This document shows positions 9,681-16,835 of a stretch of DNA of 20,557 nucleotides, piece by piece. Made by a program: the position numbers and the translations under genes. The DNA lies in contig JAGMEL010000027.1 of the NCBI GenBank assembly GCA_023128195.1, forward strand, positions 1 through 20,557. The letters run 5' to 3'. The stretch comes from Caldifarciminota bacterium. Its GTDB lineage: Bacteria; Hydrothermota; Tepidihabitantia; SM23-42. The notes under the pieces were generated by a model, which was given only the letters and a program-made list of their open reading frames with translations, searched no databases and had not been told where the DNA came from. The first letter of the stretch is position 1. Each line of letters begins with the position of its first letter.

Positions 9681-9823
9681 ATCTTCTCCTTATTTGTGTC
9701 CAGATAGGCACTCACTTCGTTGAAATAAAAAGTGCCACACCATTTTAACAATTGCATATGTAATGGATAACCCAAAATTCGGCACATAACCGAACCGCGA
9801 TATTTTTTCTCAATAATTTTCAT
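9662..9823 (-). CDS. Small ORF between rnpB and recJ, possibly a truncated winged-helix regulator
   Basis: An ATG-initiated 53-codon ORF fills the gap between rnpB and recJ and ends 19 bases inside recJ. It reads MKIIEKKYRGSVMCRILGYP, then a segment rich in Leu and aromatics that includes FNEVSAYLDTNKEKIW. The pattern resembles the first helices of ArsR-type winged-helix regulators (a CRILG.P..hQLLK helix followed by an ELA..L-like helix), but the recognition helix and wing are missing. No Shine-Dalgarno precedes the ATG. It may be a remnant truncated by the recJ start, a coupling peptide for recJ, or chance. I see the ORF directly; the regulator resemblance is recollection of family style and is weak. 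Confidence 0.33.
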   Translation of the reverse strand: MKIIEKKYRGSVMCRILGYPLHMQLLKWCGTFYFNEVSAYLDTNKEKIWLSGC

Positions 9824-9846
9824 TCTATCTGACTATCAGACCAAAC

Positions 9847-10245
9847 TGTGGGGCAGCCTATAAGCCGGGTTCTGTTATAGATAGCCATTTATCTTGTCCT
9901 GATATTGCTACCAGGTTCTGTGCAACCTACCCACCCTGTATCCGCCATTATTCATGGCAGAATGAAGCGGGCAACTTCAAACAGGGCTGCTTGGTTTTGC
10001 TTCAGATGGGGTTTGCCATACCTCTGATGTCACCATCAGAGCGGTAAGCTCTTACCTCACCTTTTCACCCTTACCCCGCACAAGGTGCGGGGCGGTATAT
10101 TTTCTGTGGCACTTTCCGTCCGTTTTACCGAACCTTCCCGTTAGGAAACATCCTGCCCTTTGAAGCCCGGACTTTCCTCACCAAATTTCTATATGCACCA
10201 TAAATGGTGCAATAACAATTGGCGCGGCTATCCAGCTACCCCACA
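9847..10245 (-). ncRNA. rnpB: RNase P RNA, bacterial class A
   Basis: The catalytic RNA of RNase P, which matures tRNA 5' ends. On the minus strand the 5' end begins TGTGGGGTAGCTGGATAGCC and its first seven bases pair with the 3' end CCCCACA to make helix P1. Universal sequences are present: GAGGAAAGTCCGGGCTT near the 5' end, GGTGAGGTAAGAGC in the middle, and ACAGAACCCGGCTTATAGG near the 3' end. A perfect TGCACCAT/ATGGTGCA hairpin forms P3, and an eight-base-pair CCCCGCAC/GTGCGGGG stem (10076-10094) fits a peripheral helix such as P12. The length of about 399 is normal for class A. Ends are placed from P1 pairing and may be off by a few bases. Confidence 0.97.
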
Positions 10246-10250
10246 ATTCA

Positions 10251-10279
10251 ATTATACGCAAGAAATCTTGCTGTGTCAA
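10251..10279 (-). promoter_or_regulatory. Consensus sigma-70 promoter of rnpB
   Basis: TTGACA (10279-10274) and TATAAT (10256-10251) are separated by 17 bases, a perfect consensus promoter. The predicted start lies at about 10245, exactly where helix P1 of RNase P RNA begins. The spacer contains a GCAAGA/TCTTGC inverted repeat. It is placed in the 75 bases downstream of the secreted-protein gene. Confidence 0.93.
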
Positions 10280-10320
10280 TTATGAAAATCGCGCTCAGGC
10301 AATAATATTTGTAATTTTAT

Positions 10321-11985
10321 TTATCTAAGCCTGACCAATTTAGTTGACTTTTTTATGCCTTCGAAATCAGCTCTGATAAAATAAACACCTGCACTTAATT
10401 TCTCGGGCAGCTTAAACAAATATGTACCTTTTTCAAACATGCCGTGGGCAAGTGAACCCATATGTCTACCAGTAATATCATAGAGATTCAGATTAAGTCT
10501 GCCTGAAGTAGTAATCTGCACGGTCACAAATTCAAATGATGCGTAGAGATCTAAATCGCTTGAGGAATTTTTTCCTGGAAATTCTGTGATTCCATGGGGT
10601 ATTGTACAAATTTCAGCATATAAAACATCAATTGGTTCTAATAAAAATTCTTCAAGCGGTTCGAAATAAAAAGGTTCTCCGAAAACATTTTCTTCTAATA
10701 CAAGGATCTCTGCGAATGGTGGTAGTGTATCAATGACACATACCGGTCTGTTTAAACCGTGGTCCAATGTTAATAAGTGGAAATCATCACCACCAAAGCT
10801 CCAACTACTATTAGTAAAACCGGCTATTGCATACCCACTGTATGTCGAAGTCATTGGATAAGCCTGTTCATTTAATGCACCTGGAGCACTTGGATGTACC
10901 CTTCCAAGAAAACCACTGGTGTCCTGTGCTATGATTAAGAAATTCGGGTTAGGAGCACCAGGTCCGACACTTTTGGTCCACCCTGAGACTGCCCAATGAC
11001 CAGGAATACCAGTTAAAGACCGATCATCCATCACCTTTTCTTCATTACTCCAACCAAAATGAAATGCTGCCAATGGCGGGCTTCCCACAGCCGTGTCATC
11101 TTCCCAGAATATGATATCTGCGTCACCAGCTCCAAAACTATTACTCCAACCAGCAGCTAAAAAAGTCTGGCCACCCCAGAGTACTGAATATGCCTCGTCT
11201 GTACCTGAACCAGGAATAACACTTGCAAGGGATATAGGCATGCCTCCAGGGTCAGTCTGCATGACAAATGCATCGAAATTAGTTGTGTCGAATATATTTG
11301 CTCTACCTGCTATTAGATATCTATCGGTCATACCCGCACCAGGAACTTCACATATTGAATAACCCTCATCTTTCAAATTTATAGGAAACCAGTACATTCC
11401 AGTCCACATAGGCATTCCTAATGAATCAAGTTTGAGAAGGAAAATGTTTGGAGGATTAGCAATGGGCATATTAGTCCAACCAGTAATTGCATAGCCACCA
11501 TCCATAGTCTGAACTATTGAATATGCCTCATCACAAAAAAGCGTTCCATAAACATTCCCCCATTGCCAGATACCTGAAGAATCTATTTTCACCACAAAAA
11601 TATCCGAAGAATCACCCGGGAAAAAACCATAACTTTTTGTCCAACCAGTTACAGCATATCCGCCATCAGGCCATGTTTGTGTCATTGAATATGCTTCATC
11701 ATCAAAATCACCTATGGACATTAAACCACCTTGTGGAATTCCAAAAGAATCTGTCTTCACAATCAAAACATTTGAAAAAACCGGCGTACCTGCTCCAAAA
11801 CTCTTTGTCCATCCAGCCAGTACATAGCCGTCACTATTTGTAGCCTCAACCAGAGCAAAGGCACGCTCATTCTCAGGACCACCATATATTACCGCAGGTA
11901 GATTTTGTGCCTCAAGTTTTACCATGAAGGCAAAAAGCACAATCACGACAGCGATACTTATTTTGAATATTTGCACACTTTTCAT
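10321..11985 (-). CDS. Secreted seven-repeat predicted beta-propeller protein with T9SS-type sorting domain
   Basis: A 554-residue secreted protein. The ATG at 11985 is chosen because AAAAAGGAGGT lies four bases upstream; an in-frame ATG 36 bases further up runs through a leader hairpin and has no ribosome site. A signal peptide covers about residues 1-27 (hydrophobic VVIVLFAFMV, then LEAQ). Residues of about 33-420 hold seven repeats of roughly 45-55 residues built on a (D/E)EAYS...GGYAVTGWTKS...IFVVKIDSSG pattern. Repeats 4 and 6 are the most divergent. Seven such repeats suggest a seven-bladed propeller (inference). The last 80 residues are a T9SS-type sorting domain (LYDITGRHMG, LSAGVYFIRAD, TKLVRLR). 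It is probably exported to the surface; the ligand is unknown. It has its own promoter and a structured leader of about 100 bases, and it ends 75 bases before rnpB. Confidence 0.88.
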   Translation of the reverse strand: MKSVQIFKISIAVVIVLFAFMVKLEAQNLPAVIYGGPENERAFALVEATNSDGYVLAGWTKSFGAGTPVFSNVLIVKTDSFGIPQGGLMSIGDFDDEAYSMTQTWPDGGYAVTGWTKSYGFFPGDSSDIFVVKIDSSGIWQWGNVYGTLFCDEAYSIVQTMDGGYAITGWTNMPIANPPNIFLLKLDSLGMPMWTGMYWFPINLKDEGYSICEVPGAGMTDRYLIAGRANIFDTTNFDAFVMQTDPGGMPISLASVIPGSGTDEAYSVLWGGQTFLAAGWSNSFGAGDADIIFWEDDTAVGSPPLAAFHFGWSNEEKVMDDRSLTGIPGHWAVSGWTKSVGPGAPNPNFLIIAQDTSGFLGRVHPSAPGALNEQAYPMTSTYSGYAIAGFTNSSWSFGGDDFHLLTLDHGLNRPVCVIDTLPPFAEILVLEENVFGEPFYFEPLEEFLLEPIDVLYAEICTIPHGITEFPGKNSSSDLDLYASFEFVTVQITTSGRLNLNLYDITGRHMGSLAHGMFEKGTYLFKLPEKLSAGVYFIRADFEGIKKSTKLVRLR

Positions 11986-12012
11986 GTTTACCTCCTTTTT
12001 ATTATTTATCTG

Positions 12013-12064
12013 ATATCTCACAATCTGTGAAGATATTTCCTATTATCAACTGCTTAAGGCAGTT
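12013..12064 (-). promoter_or_regulatory. Two hairpins in the 5' leader of the seven-repeat protein
   Basis: Between promoter and start codon the transcript can form AACTGC/GCAGTT with a five-base loop (12048-12064). It can also form ATATCT(T)CACA/TGTGAGATAT with a three-base loop and one bulge (12013-12036). The second ends about 28 bases before the start codon and leaves the AGGAGGT site free. They may stabilise the message or form a protein or RNA control site; no known riboswitch is recognised. Confidence 0.45.
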
Positions 12065-12090
12065 CGAATAATTGTTTTAATCTCTAATGA

Positions 12091-12119
12091 AGTATACCTA
12101 ATAAATTACAACAAGTCAA
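12091..12119 (-). promoter_or_regulatory. Sigma-70-type promoter of the seven-repeat secreted protein
   Basis: TTGACT (12119-12114) and TATACT (12096-12091) are 17 bases apart, five of six consensus in each box. Predicted start is about 12084, giving a leader of roughly 100 bases. The 32-base inverted-repeat element ends exactly 11 bases upstream of the -35 box. Confidence 0.8.
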
Positions 12120-12130
12120 GGAATTTTTAT

Positions 12131-12162
12131 GAGAGCTCTGAAAAAGTATTCATCGCTCTCAA
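12131..12162 (-). promoter_or_regulatory. 32-base upstream element, copy 1 (inverted repeat GAGAGC-N18-GCTCTC)
   Basis: On the minus strand this begins TTGAGAGCGATGAATACTTT and ends TCAGAGCTCTC. GAGAGC and GCTCTC arms flank an 18-base spacer. The second copy at 18851-18882 is identical at 31 of 32 positions when both are read toward their promoters. In both copies the right arm ends 11 bases upstream of a TTGAC(A/T) box, so the centre of the inverted repeat is near -61. That position is typical of class I activator sites. The likely role is an operator for a regulator not encoded in this window (inference). Confidence 0.65.
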
Positions 12163-12211
12163 GATTATCCCGAATTTTCATATCGATTTTTTAATATAGG
12201 AAATTCGAGGA

Positions 12212-12226
12212 TCCCGCCACGCGGGA
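12212..12226. other. GC-rich hairpin downstream of the TonB-receptor gene
   Basis: TCCCGC and GCGGGA form a perfect six-base stem with a CAC loop, about 65 bases past the stop of the receptor gene, in otherwise AT-rich DNA. There is no immediate T-run on the minus strand, so it is not a standard intrinsic terminator, although it could mark a transcript 3' end. The rest of 12022-12292 holds the leader, promoter and element listed separately and no credible ORF. Confidence 0.4.
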
Positions 12227-12292
12227 CAGTGATATTTCATCAATTATTACCGTTGTTAGTCTTATGAAAATCATTATAATCGTGGCTAATTA

Positions 12293-14284
12293 TTATCTTT
12301 GCCGCCATACAAGTTGAACAAACAATGTCCGTCCTGGCATGGGATAATCTAAGTCACTTACTGTATAACCAAACTGTGTAGCATATTCAACATCGAATAA
12401 ATTCTTCGCGCCGACAGATAATGTTAGATATTTAAACATCTTTTTACTTACGTTTGCATTAAAAATAAAATAACTATCAAGAGTTTTTACATTCATCGTC
12501 ACATTGGGGGCATTGTCATAATTTGAATAGTAATTAAACCGTTCAGTAACAAGAGAACCATAAAAATTTATTGCAAATTCGTATGGTAAATTAAAATTGA
12601 TCTTTGACGATACAATATATTTCGGTGTGAAAACAGCGTCTCTTTCTACTTCCTCAATTATTGTAAGACCGGTGTCAGCCATCCCATCATAAAAGTCATA
12701 AACTACTTCGCTGTTTCTCTGGATTGAATTAAGATATGTACCTTCAACATAGATATCCACGAACTCATTGATCTGACTACGTATTTCAATATCTAAGCCT
12801 TTTATTGAAACATGATTAACATTCTGGGGTTGCCACAAACCATCTTTTGCTGGTAGCCAGAAGATTCTGTCTTTTACATTACGCATATATAATGATAACG
12901 CGGCAAATAAATTTTGCAATGGAGAACTTTCAAACCGTACTTCGTATGCCCAGCCATGTTCTGGTTTTAGATCAGGATTACCTGAGTTTGGCCAGTATAA
13001 ATCATTGAATGTCGGCGCCCTGAATGCCTTCCCAATCGAAATCTTCATCCAGAGATCTGGCAACAAAGGACTGACTATACCAATCCCGGGTGATACAAAA
13101 TCACCAAATTCAGAATTTCTATCGAATCTTATGCTTGGGATAAACTTTATATTATTAAAACTCTTTTTGATTTCAAGCCATCCGCCGATATTGTATGAAA
13201 AAGCATTCCAAATTGTATCACCAGCCTGCTCCGAGTATTTTGTTGTTTCAAGCGTATCGTAATGTGTGTCAATGCCAAAAATAATTTCGGTTTCATTTAT
13301 ATCTATTACCGCCATGGTATTCAGTCCAAGTACATATGTAAGATAATCAAAATCTTCTGTGATTGTGTCACCGAGCAAGCCCGAATAGGTTGTATGAAAT
13401 TGAATTAATTTACGATTGGCATATAAAGTATTATACCATTTTAGATTTTCTGATATATTCCATTGAATAATTATGTCGCCAAGAAAGACTTTATCCTTTT
13501 CCCTGTCAAGCAGAGATGTTGCAGTACTGTCACCAAATTGAGGAACTGGATGAATACTGTCGACCAGGGGCATAGGTCCAGGAATTCCAAAATCTCTATC
13601 ATCGTAAGTCAATGATGATTTAATATGTAAGCTTCTGTTTTTGTGGACAAAGGCTCCTTGAAAATGATAACCAATAAAATCGCTGTTGCTTCTAAAACCA
13701 TCAGAAACATTATATGCGCCTGCAATTTTTAAACTGGTATTTTCAAAAGGGAATGCCGCATTAACAAAAACTTCTTTTGCTTGAAATAGCTTATCAATAT
13801 CAGTTGTTGAAGGAGTAATCTTAAGTTCAATCTCTGGTTTTTCATAGTCTTTTATGGTTATAATGTTCACTACACCGCCAAGAGCATTTGCACCGTACAG
13901 GCTTGAGACCGGACCTTTAATAATCTCTATGCGTTCTACACTATTGATATTCATCGAACTCAAATCAGCCATGCCTGTTGTAATTGAATTTAGAGGATGA
14001 TTATTTAGAAGAATCAACGCTCCATTCGAAGGTAGTCCCCGAATGAATATGCTCGATACTGAACCAGGAGTGCCATAGTCTTTAATATCTATGCCGGCAT
14101 AGGTCTGTAATATCTCGCCAAGACTCGTTGGATGTAGTTTCTCAATTTCTTCTTTATCAATAACAACAGTTGCCAATGCAACATCCTTTAATAAAGATGG
14201 ATAGCGCGTGGCTGTAACAACAACCTCTTCCATCTCATAGATGGGCTGCGCAAAAAGGCTAATAAGGAAAACCAAGGGTATCAT
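12293..14284 (-). CDS. btuB: TonB-dependent outer-membrane receptor, probable cobalamin transporter (BtuB-like)
   Basis: A 663-residue TonB-dependent receptor. A short signal peptide (about 1-14) is followed by a TonB-box region, EEVVVTATRYPS (18-29). The plug domain (about 30-150) has LGEILQTYAGIDI, SSIFIRGLPS, VERIEIIKGPVSSLYGANA and GGVVNIIT. The remainder is a predicted 22-strand barrel, including KAFRAPTFNDLYWPNSGNPD and a final strand ending LFVQLVWRQR. Length is near E. coli BtuB. The ATG follows AAAGGAGGTAATAAAA. A cobalamin riboswitch in its leader says the substrate is very likely B12 or another corrinoid. No btuF, btuCD or tonB is nearby, so energy coupling and inner-membrane transport must be encoded elsewhere. 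The symbol is assigned by function and riboswitch, not by close sequence comparison. Confidence 0.9.
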   Translation of the reverse strand: MIPLVFLISLFAQPIYEMEEVVVTATRYPSLLKDVALATVVIDKEEIEKLHPTSLGEILQTYAGIDIKDYGTPGSVSSIFIRGLPSNGALILLNNHPLNSITTGMADLSSMNINSVERIEIIKGPVSSLYGANALGGVVNIITIKDYEKPEIELKITPSTTDIDKLFQAKEVFVNAAFPFENTSLKIAGAYNVSDGFRSNSDFIGYHFQGAFVHKNRSLHIKSSLTYDDRDFGIPGPMPLVDSIHPVPQFGDSTATSLLDREKDKVFLGDIIIQWNISENLKWYNTLYANRKLIQFHTTYSGLLGDTITEDFDYLTYVLGLNTMAVIDINETEIIFGIDTHYDTLETTKYSEQAGDTIWNAFSYNIGGWLEIKKSFNNIKFIPSIRFDRNSEFGDFVSPGIGIVSPLLPDLWMKISIGKAFRAPTFNDLYWPNSGNPDLKPEHGWAYEVRFESSPLQNLFAALSLYMRNVKDRIFWLPAKDGLWQPQNVNHVSIKGLDIEIRSQINEFVDIYVEGTYLNSIQRNSEVVYDFYDGMADTGLTIIEEVERDAVFTPKYIVSSKINFNLPYEFAINFYGSLVTERFNYYSNYDNAPNVTMNVKTLDSYFIFNANVSKKMFKYLTLSVGAKNLFDVEYATQFGYTVSDLDYPMPGRTLFVQLVWRQR

Positions 14285-14294
14285 TTTTATTACC

Positions 14295-14312
14295 TCCTTT
14301 CGTCCGAAGGAC
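14295..14312 (-). promoter_or_regulatory. Possible Shine-Dalgarno-sequestering hairpin of the riboswitch
   Basis: Between the B12 box and the start codon, TCCTT (14311-14307) can pair with AAGGA (14299-14295) of the ribosome site. The same segment can alternatively fold as GTCC-TTC-GGAC (14312-14302), which would free that site. Two mutually exclusive hairpins would suit a translational expression platform. This is inferred from base pairing only. Confidence 0.4.
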
Positions 14313-14328
14313 TTCCCTAATATGGCTG

Positions 14329-14489
14329 AGGATAGGTCTCCTGGCTTATCCAGCTTTAATCAACCTTCCCACCCCGCACTTTTTAAAAAATGCGAGGGCA
14401 GTGGCTTTTAATGATTAAAACATTTATTGGAATTACAGTGGCGGCGACCACGGCCGATTTTCACGGCGCTTCCCTTGAATCCACCAGCC
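14329..14489 (-). promoter_or_regulatory. Cobalamin riboswitch
   Basis: The minus strand carries the conserved parts of the adenosylcobalamin-class riboswitch in order: GGTGGATTCAAGGGAA, GCCGTGAAAATCGGC, GGTCGCCGCCACTGTAA, and finally the B12 box AAGCCAGGAGACCTATCCT at 14347-14329. It begins about at the predicted transcription start and ends 45 bases before the receptor ATG. In known examples, bound cobalamin lowers expression of the downstream uptake gene. Confidence 0.96.
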
Positions 14490-14495
14490 AATAGT

Positions 14496-14523
14496 ATTAT
14501 ATAGAAAAATCCTGCACTGTCAA
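14496..14523 (-). promoter_or_regulatory. Consensus promoter of the riboswitch-receptor transcript
   Basis: TTGACA (14523-14518) and TATAAT (14501-14496) are perfect consensus boxes with a 16-base spacer. The predicted start is about 14489, immediately before the first conserved riboswitch bases. Such a strong promoter fits control mainly by the riboswitch. Confidence 0.92.
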
Positions 14524-14608
14524 TGAAAAACAATAATCTTGACTCAAATTTTGCTGATGAATTAGAAAAAAATTTAATCTAACCCATATGTTTTATCAGG
14601 ACATAAGT

Positions 14609-14845
14609 ATGCGTACAGAATTCAACGCCAATGTAACCACAGGAATAACCAGTTATGCAGTAGAAATCTATGGACCTTATCAAGTAGGAAATTATTGTTT
14701 AAAGATCTATTTTGGTGGAATGCCGATAGGATCATGTCCCTTTAGTATTGTGGGCGAAACCGGTAGATTGATTGTTGAAGGTGTTTCCAGGTATGAAACT
14801 ACTTCACATACTTCTAATGAGTGGCACTACTCAGTTAGCTTTTGA
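14609..14845 (+). CDS. Small orphan ORF, possible Ig/filamin-like fragment
   Basis: A 78-codon ORF. The ATG at 14609 is preferred over an in-frame ATG at 14588 because AGGA (14598-14601) lies seven bases upstream. The middle, YGPYQVGNYCLKIYFGGMPI followed by GSCPFSIVG, resembles the closing strands of filamin-type Ig domains (G.Y.v.iyf.G..i..sPF.V). There is no signal peptide and no full domain, so it may be a remnant of a larger secreted protein or a small unrecognised gene. A weak promoter-like pair (TTGACT at 14539, TTAGAA at 14562) precedes it. It converges on the EndoQ gene with 11 bases between stop codons. Confidence 0.4.
   Translation: MRTEFNANVTTGITSYAVEIYGPYQVGNYCLKIYFGGMPIGSCPFSIVGETGRLIVEGVSRYETTSHTSNEWHYSVSF
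14814..14838. other. Hairpin at a convergent gene junction
   Basis: CTAATGAGT and ACTCA(G)TTAG form a nine-base-pair stem with a one-base bulge and a six-base loop. It sits at the end of the small ORF and just past the EndoQ stop. No T-run of terminator length follows on either strand (CTTTTG on the plus strand). It could act as a weak bidirectional 3'-end structure. Confidence 0.3.
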
Positions 14846-14856
14846 AAAGGTATAGC

Positions 14857-16080
14857 TTAAAACAACCCTAACTGCGATTCTTTTGGTTTTTCTTCTTCGA
14901 ATATCTTAACCTTACCAAACTCTCCGTCAAACCCCGGGTTGATGACTACATCACCGCGACGAACACGGTCAACCGCGATGGCGATTTTTTCTTCGGTATT
15001 GCTTTTTAATTCATCAATTGGTGTATTGAGTAAAATTTCGAATTCATTACCAAATATATTGCATAGTCTGCGATATTCATTCTTCACACCCACTGTGTCT
15101 CTACCACAACCCTTTGCCTCTGCAATAACCTCTTCTAAGGGGATTAACCTTTTATATGGGATTGCATCATCAGGAACATATCCCTCATCTCTATCCGAGA
15201 GCGCCTCAATGCGGTGCAATACTCCAATTGTAAGATTACGCGAGCAGACCGGGCAGAGGTTATTATTAAAACGCGCCTCTTTAGGTGAAAGCCTAACACC
15301 ACACTTGCGGTGTCCATCAAAATGATATTTACCTTCCTGCGGATAGAATTCAATTGTATATAGGAATTTTTCTTTATCTTTATTCTTCAAGACATCGCGC
15401 AGCTGGTAATAATTCAAATCCTCTTTAAAAACATTGACTTCACGGCCGAGCCGCGACGGAGAATGGGCATCAGAATTCGAAACCAAAGTGTACTTATCTA
15501 AACAAGACCAGAGCCAGTTCATTGCTGGATCTGATGAAAGCCCGGTCTCTACGGCAAAAAACTTGTCCTGTAAATCACCAAAGCATTCTTCGAGTGAATC
15601 AAACCCGGAATTAGCACCGAATAACGAGAACCAGGGTGTCCAGATATGAGCAGGTATGATAAAAATATCCGGGGAGATATCGAGTAATACCTTAAACATG
15701 TCATAAACATCTAGAGATAATATTGGCCTGCCATCAGATGCAAGCTTACCATAACGGCCCAGATATTCATTTATCTTATCAACCGTACTAAAATCAGGAG
15801 CAAAAATAAGAATATGTAAACGACGGAGCTTGCCTCTTTTTGTATATATATTATTAACTTCAACATTAAGAATAAATTTTACACCATTATATTCATATAT
15901 TCCGTTACCAGTGTCTTTTAAATTCCTTTTGAGTTCTTTTAACCATTCAGGATGAGTGAAATCTCCTGTAGCAACCATGCCAATGCCCTTCAATTTTGCA
16001 TACTCAGCAATCTTTGGAATAATCATTTCTTTTGATGTTGCTCTTGAATAGCGCGAATGAATGTGCAGGTCTGCAATCAT
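14857..16080 (-). CDS. Endonuclease Q family DNA repair nuclease (PHP domain) with C-terminal clamp-binding motif
   Basis: A 407-residue PHP-domain protein matching the endonuclease Q family (older name TIGR00375). Characterised archaeal and Bacillus EndoQ nick DNA 5' of uracil, hypoxanthine, xanthine and abasic sites. PHP metal ligands are visible: DLHIHSRYSR (4-13), TGDFTH (38-43), NVEVN (72-76), LH (88-89), PAHIWTPW (143-150) and NSDAHS (202-207). A zinc-finger-like region follows, with GHRKCG (256-261) and LCPVC (275-279), then the family signature LHRIEALSDR (288-297) and a helical C-terminal domain (300-385). The last residues are QLGLF, a match to the bacterial sliding-clamp motif QL(S/D)LF. 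Its ATG overlaps the methyltransferase stop as ATGA, so it is the last gene of the guaB operon. Confidence 0.9.
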   Translation of the reverse strand: MIADLHIHSRYSRATSKEMIIPKIAEYAKLKGIGMVATGDFTHPEWLKELKRNLKDTGNGIYEYNGVKFILNVEVNNIYTKRGKLRRLHILIFAPDFSTVDKINEYLGRYGKLASDGRPILSLDVYDMFKVLLDISPDIFIIPAHIWTPWFSLFGANSGFDSLEECFGDLQDKFFAVETGLSSDPAMNWLWSCLDKYTLVSNSDAHSPSRLGREVNVFKEDLNYYQLRDVLKNKDKEKFLYTIEFYPQEGKYHFDGHRKCGVRLSPKEARFNNNLCPVCSRNLTIGVLHRIEALSDRDEGYVPDDAIPYKRLIPLEEVIAEAKGCGRDTVGVKNEYRRLCNIFGNEFEILLNTPIDELKSNTEEKIAIAVDRVRRGDVVINPGFDGEFGKVKIFEEEKPKESQLGLF

Positions 16081-16835
16081 TTTTTAGCTACCCCCATAAT
16101 TCTTACATTAATCTCATGGGCTGGATTAAATGTAAGATGTCGGTAAAAATTGTATTCAAAGCCTGCCCTGGATAAAAGATCAGTAATTGTTATAAGTGGA
16201 TAGGCTCGTTCCTGATGAAATTCCCTTATCGTTTTAACTTCACCATTCTTGTGGATATTTAAGGTAAGGGTTAAGGATGAAATATTGGTCTCTGGATTAA
16301 AGGAATTTGTCCAGACAGAATGTATATTAGCATCCTGACGATGGAATGTGCTATTTCCCCACTCATCGCGCAGACAATGTACTGTATTCATATCAAAAAT
16401 AAATATTCCATTATTATCTAAAGCCTCACGAACATTTTGAAAACAACTTAAAAGATCCTCTTCAGTTAAAAGATAATTTAAACTGTCATAGAGACAGGTA
16501 ATAATCGGTAATCTTTTGGCAAAAACAAAATTTCTCATGTCACCATTAATAAGATAAATACTATCATTAGATATTTGAGTTAATCGCTTTTTACATACTT
16601 CAAGCATTGCTATTGAATTATCCAGCCCAATGATATTATACCCTTTTTGCCACCATAGCTCAAGGCAAACACCTGTACCACAAGCCAGATCCAGAATTGT
16701 TTTCTCTTTAATTTTATTTAATGTAAGTATTGCCTCAATATACGATACCCAGGCAGGATAATCGACAAAGGACATTAAGGCGTCATAATAAGACGCAATC
16801 GTAGCGAATGTCTGTTTATGCTCCTCTGATTTCAT
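16077..16835 (-). CDS. Class I SAM-dependent methyltransferase
   Basis: A 252-residue Rossmann-fold methyltransferase. Motif I is TILDLACGTGVCLEL (46-60), the acidic loop is GLDNSIAMLEVCKKR (70-84), and NGDMRNF (97-103) supplies the adenine-contacting Asp. DSLNYLLTEEDLL and a FIFDMNT strand follow, and a beta-rich C-terminal half ends in an RIMGVAKK strand. The family handles many small molecules and macromolecules, and nothing here fixes the substrate. The ATG lies 20 bases inside the end of guaB without a clear ribosome site, and the stop overlaps the EndoQ start by four bases, so it is translationally coupled on both sides. By position it could serve nucleotide metabolism or repair, but that is guesswork. 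Confidence 0.87.
   Translation of the reverse strand: MKSEEHKQTFATIASYYDALMSFVDYPAWVSYIEAILTLNKIKEKTILDLACGTGVCLELWWQKGYNIIGLDNSIAMLEVCKKRLTQISNDSIYLINGDMRNFVFAKRLPIITCLYDSLNYLLTEEDLLSCFQNVREALDNNGIFIFDMNTVHCLRDEWGNSTFHRQDANIHSVWTNSFNPETNISSLTLTLNIHKNGEVKTIREFHQERAYPLITITDLLSRAGFEYNFYRHLTFNPAHEINVRIMGVAKK

Noticed and set aside
10076..10094. CCCCGCAC/GTGCGGGG stem considered as a terminator
   Set aside because: It lies inside RNase P RNA and is best explained as one of its helices.
11517..11843. 108-codon plus-strand ORF rich in His, Gln and Pro
   Set aside because: It reads through the repeats of the minus-strand propeller gene; the periodic composition comes from those repeats.
11986..12021. 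Upstream ATG extending the seven-repeat protein by 12 residues
   Set aside because: The extension would place charged residues ahead of the signal peptide, overlaps a leader hairpin and lacks a ribosome site, while the ATG at 11985 has AAAAAGGAGGT.
12212..12226. TCCCGC/GCGGGA hairpin as a receptor-gene terminator
   Set aside because: There is no adjoining T-run on the minus strand and the distance from the stop is about 65 bases; kept only as a hairpin.
14939..15325. 128-codon plus-strand ORF
   Set aside because: Antisense to the EndoQ gene with no recognisable domain and Ser/Arg-rich composition typical of a mirror frame.
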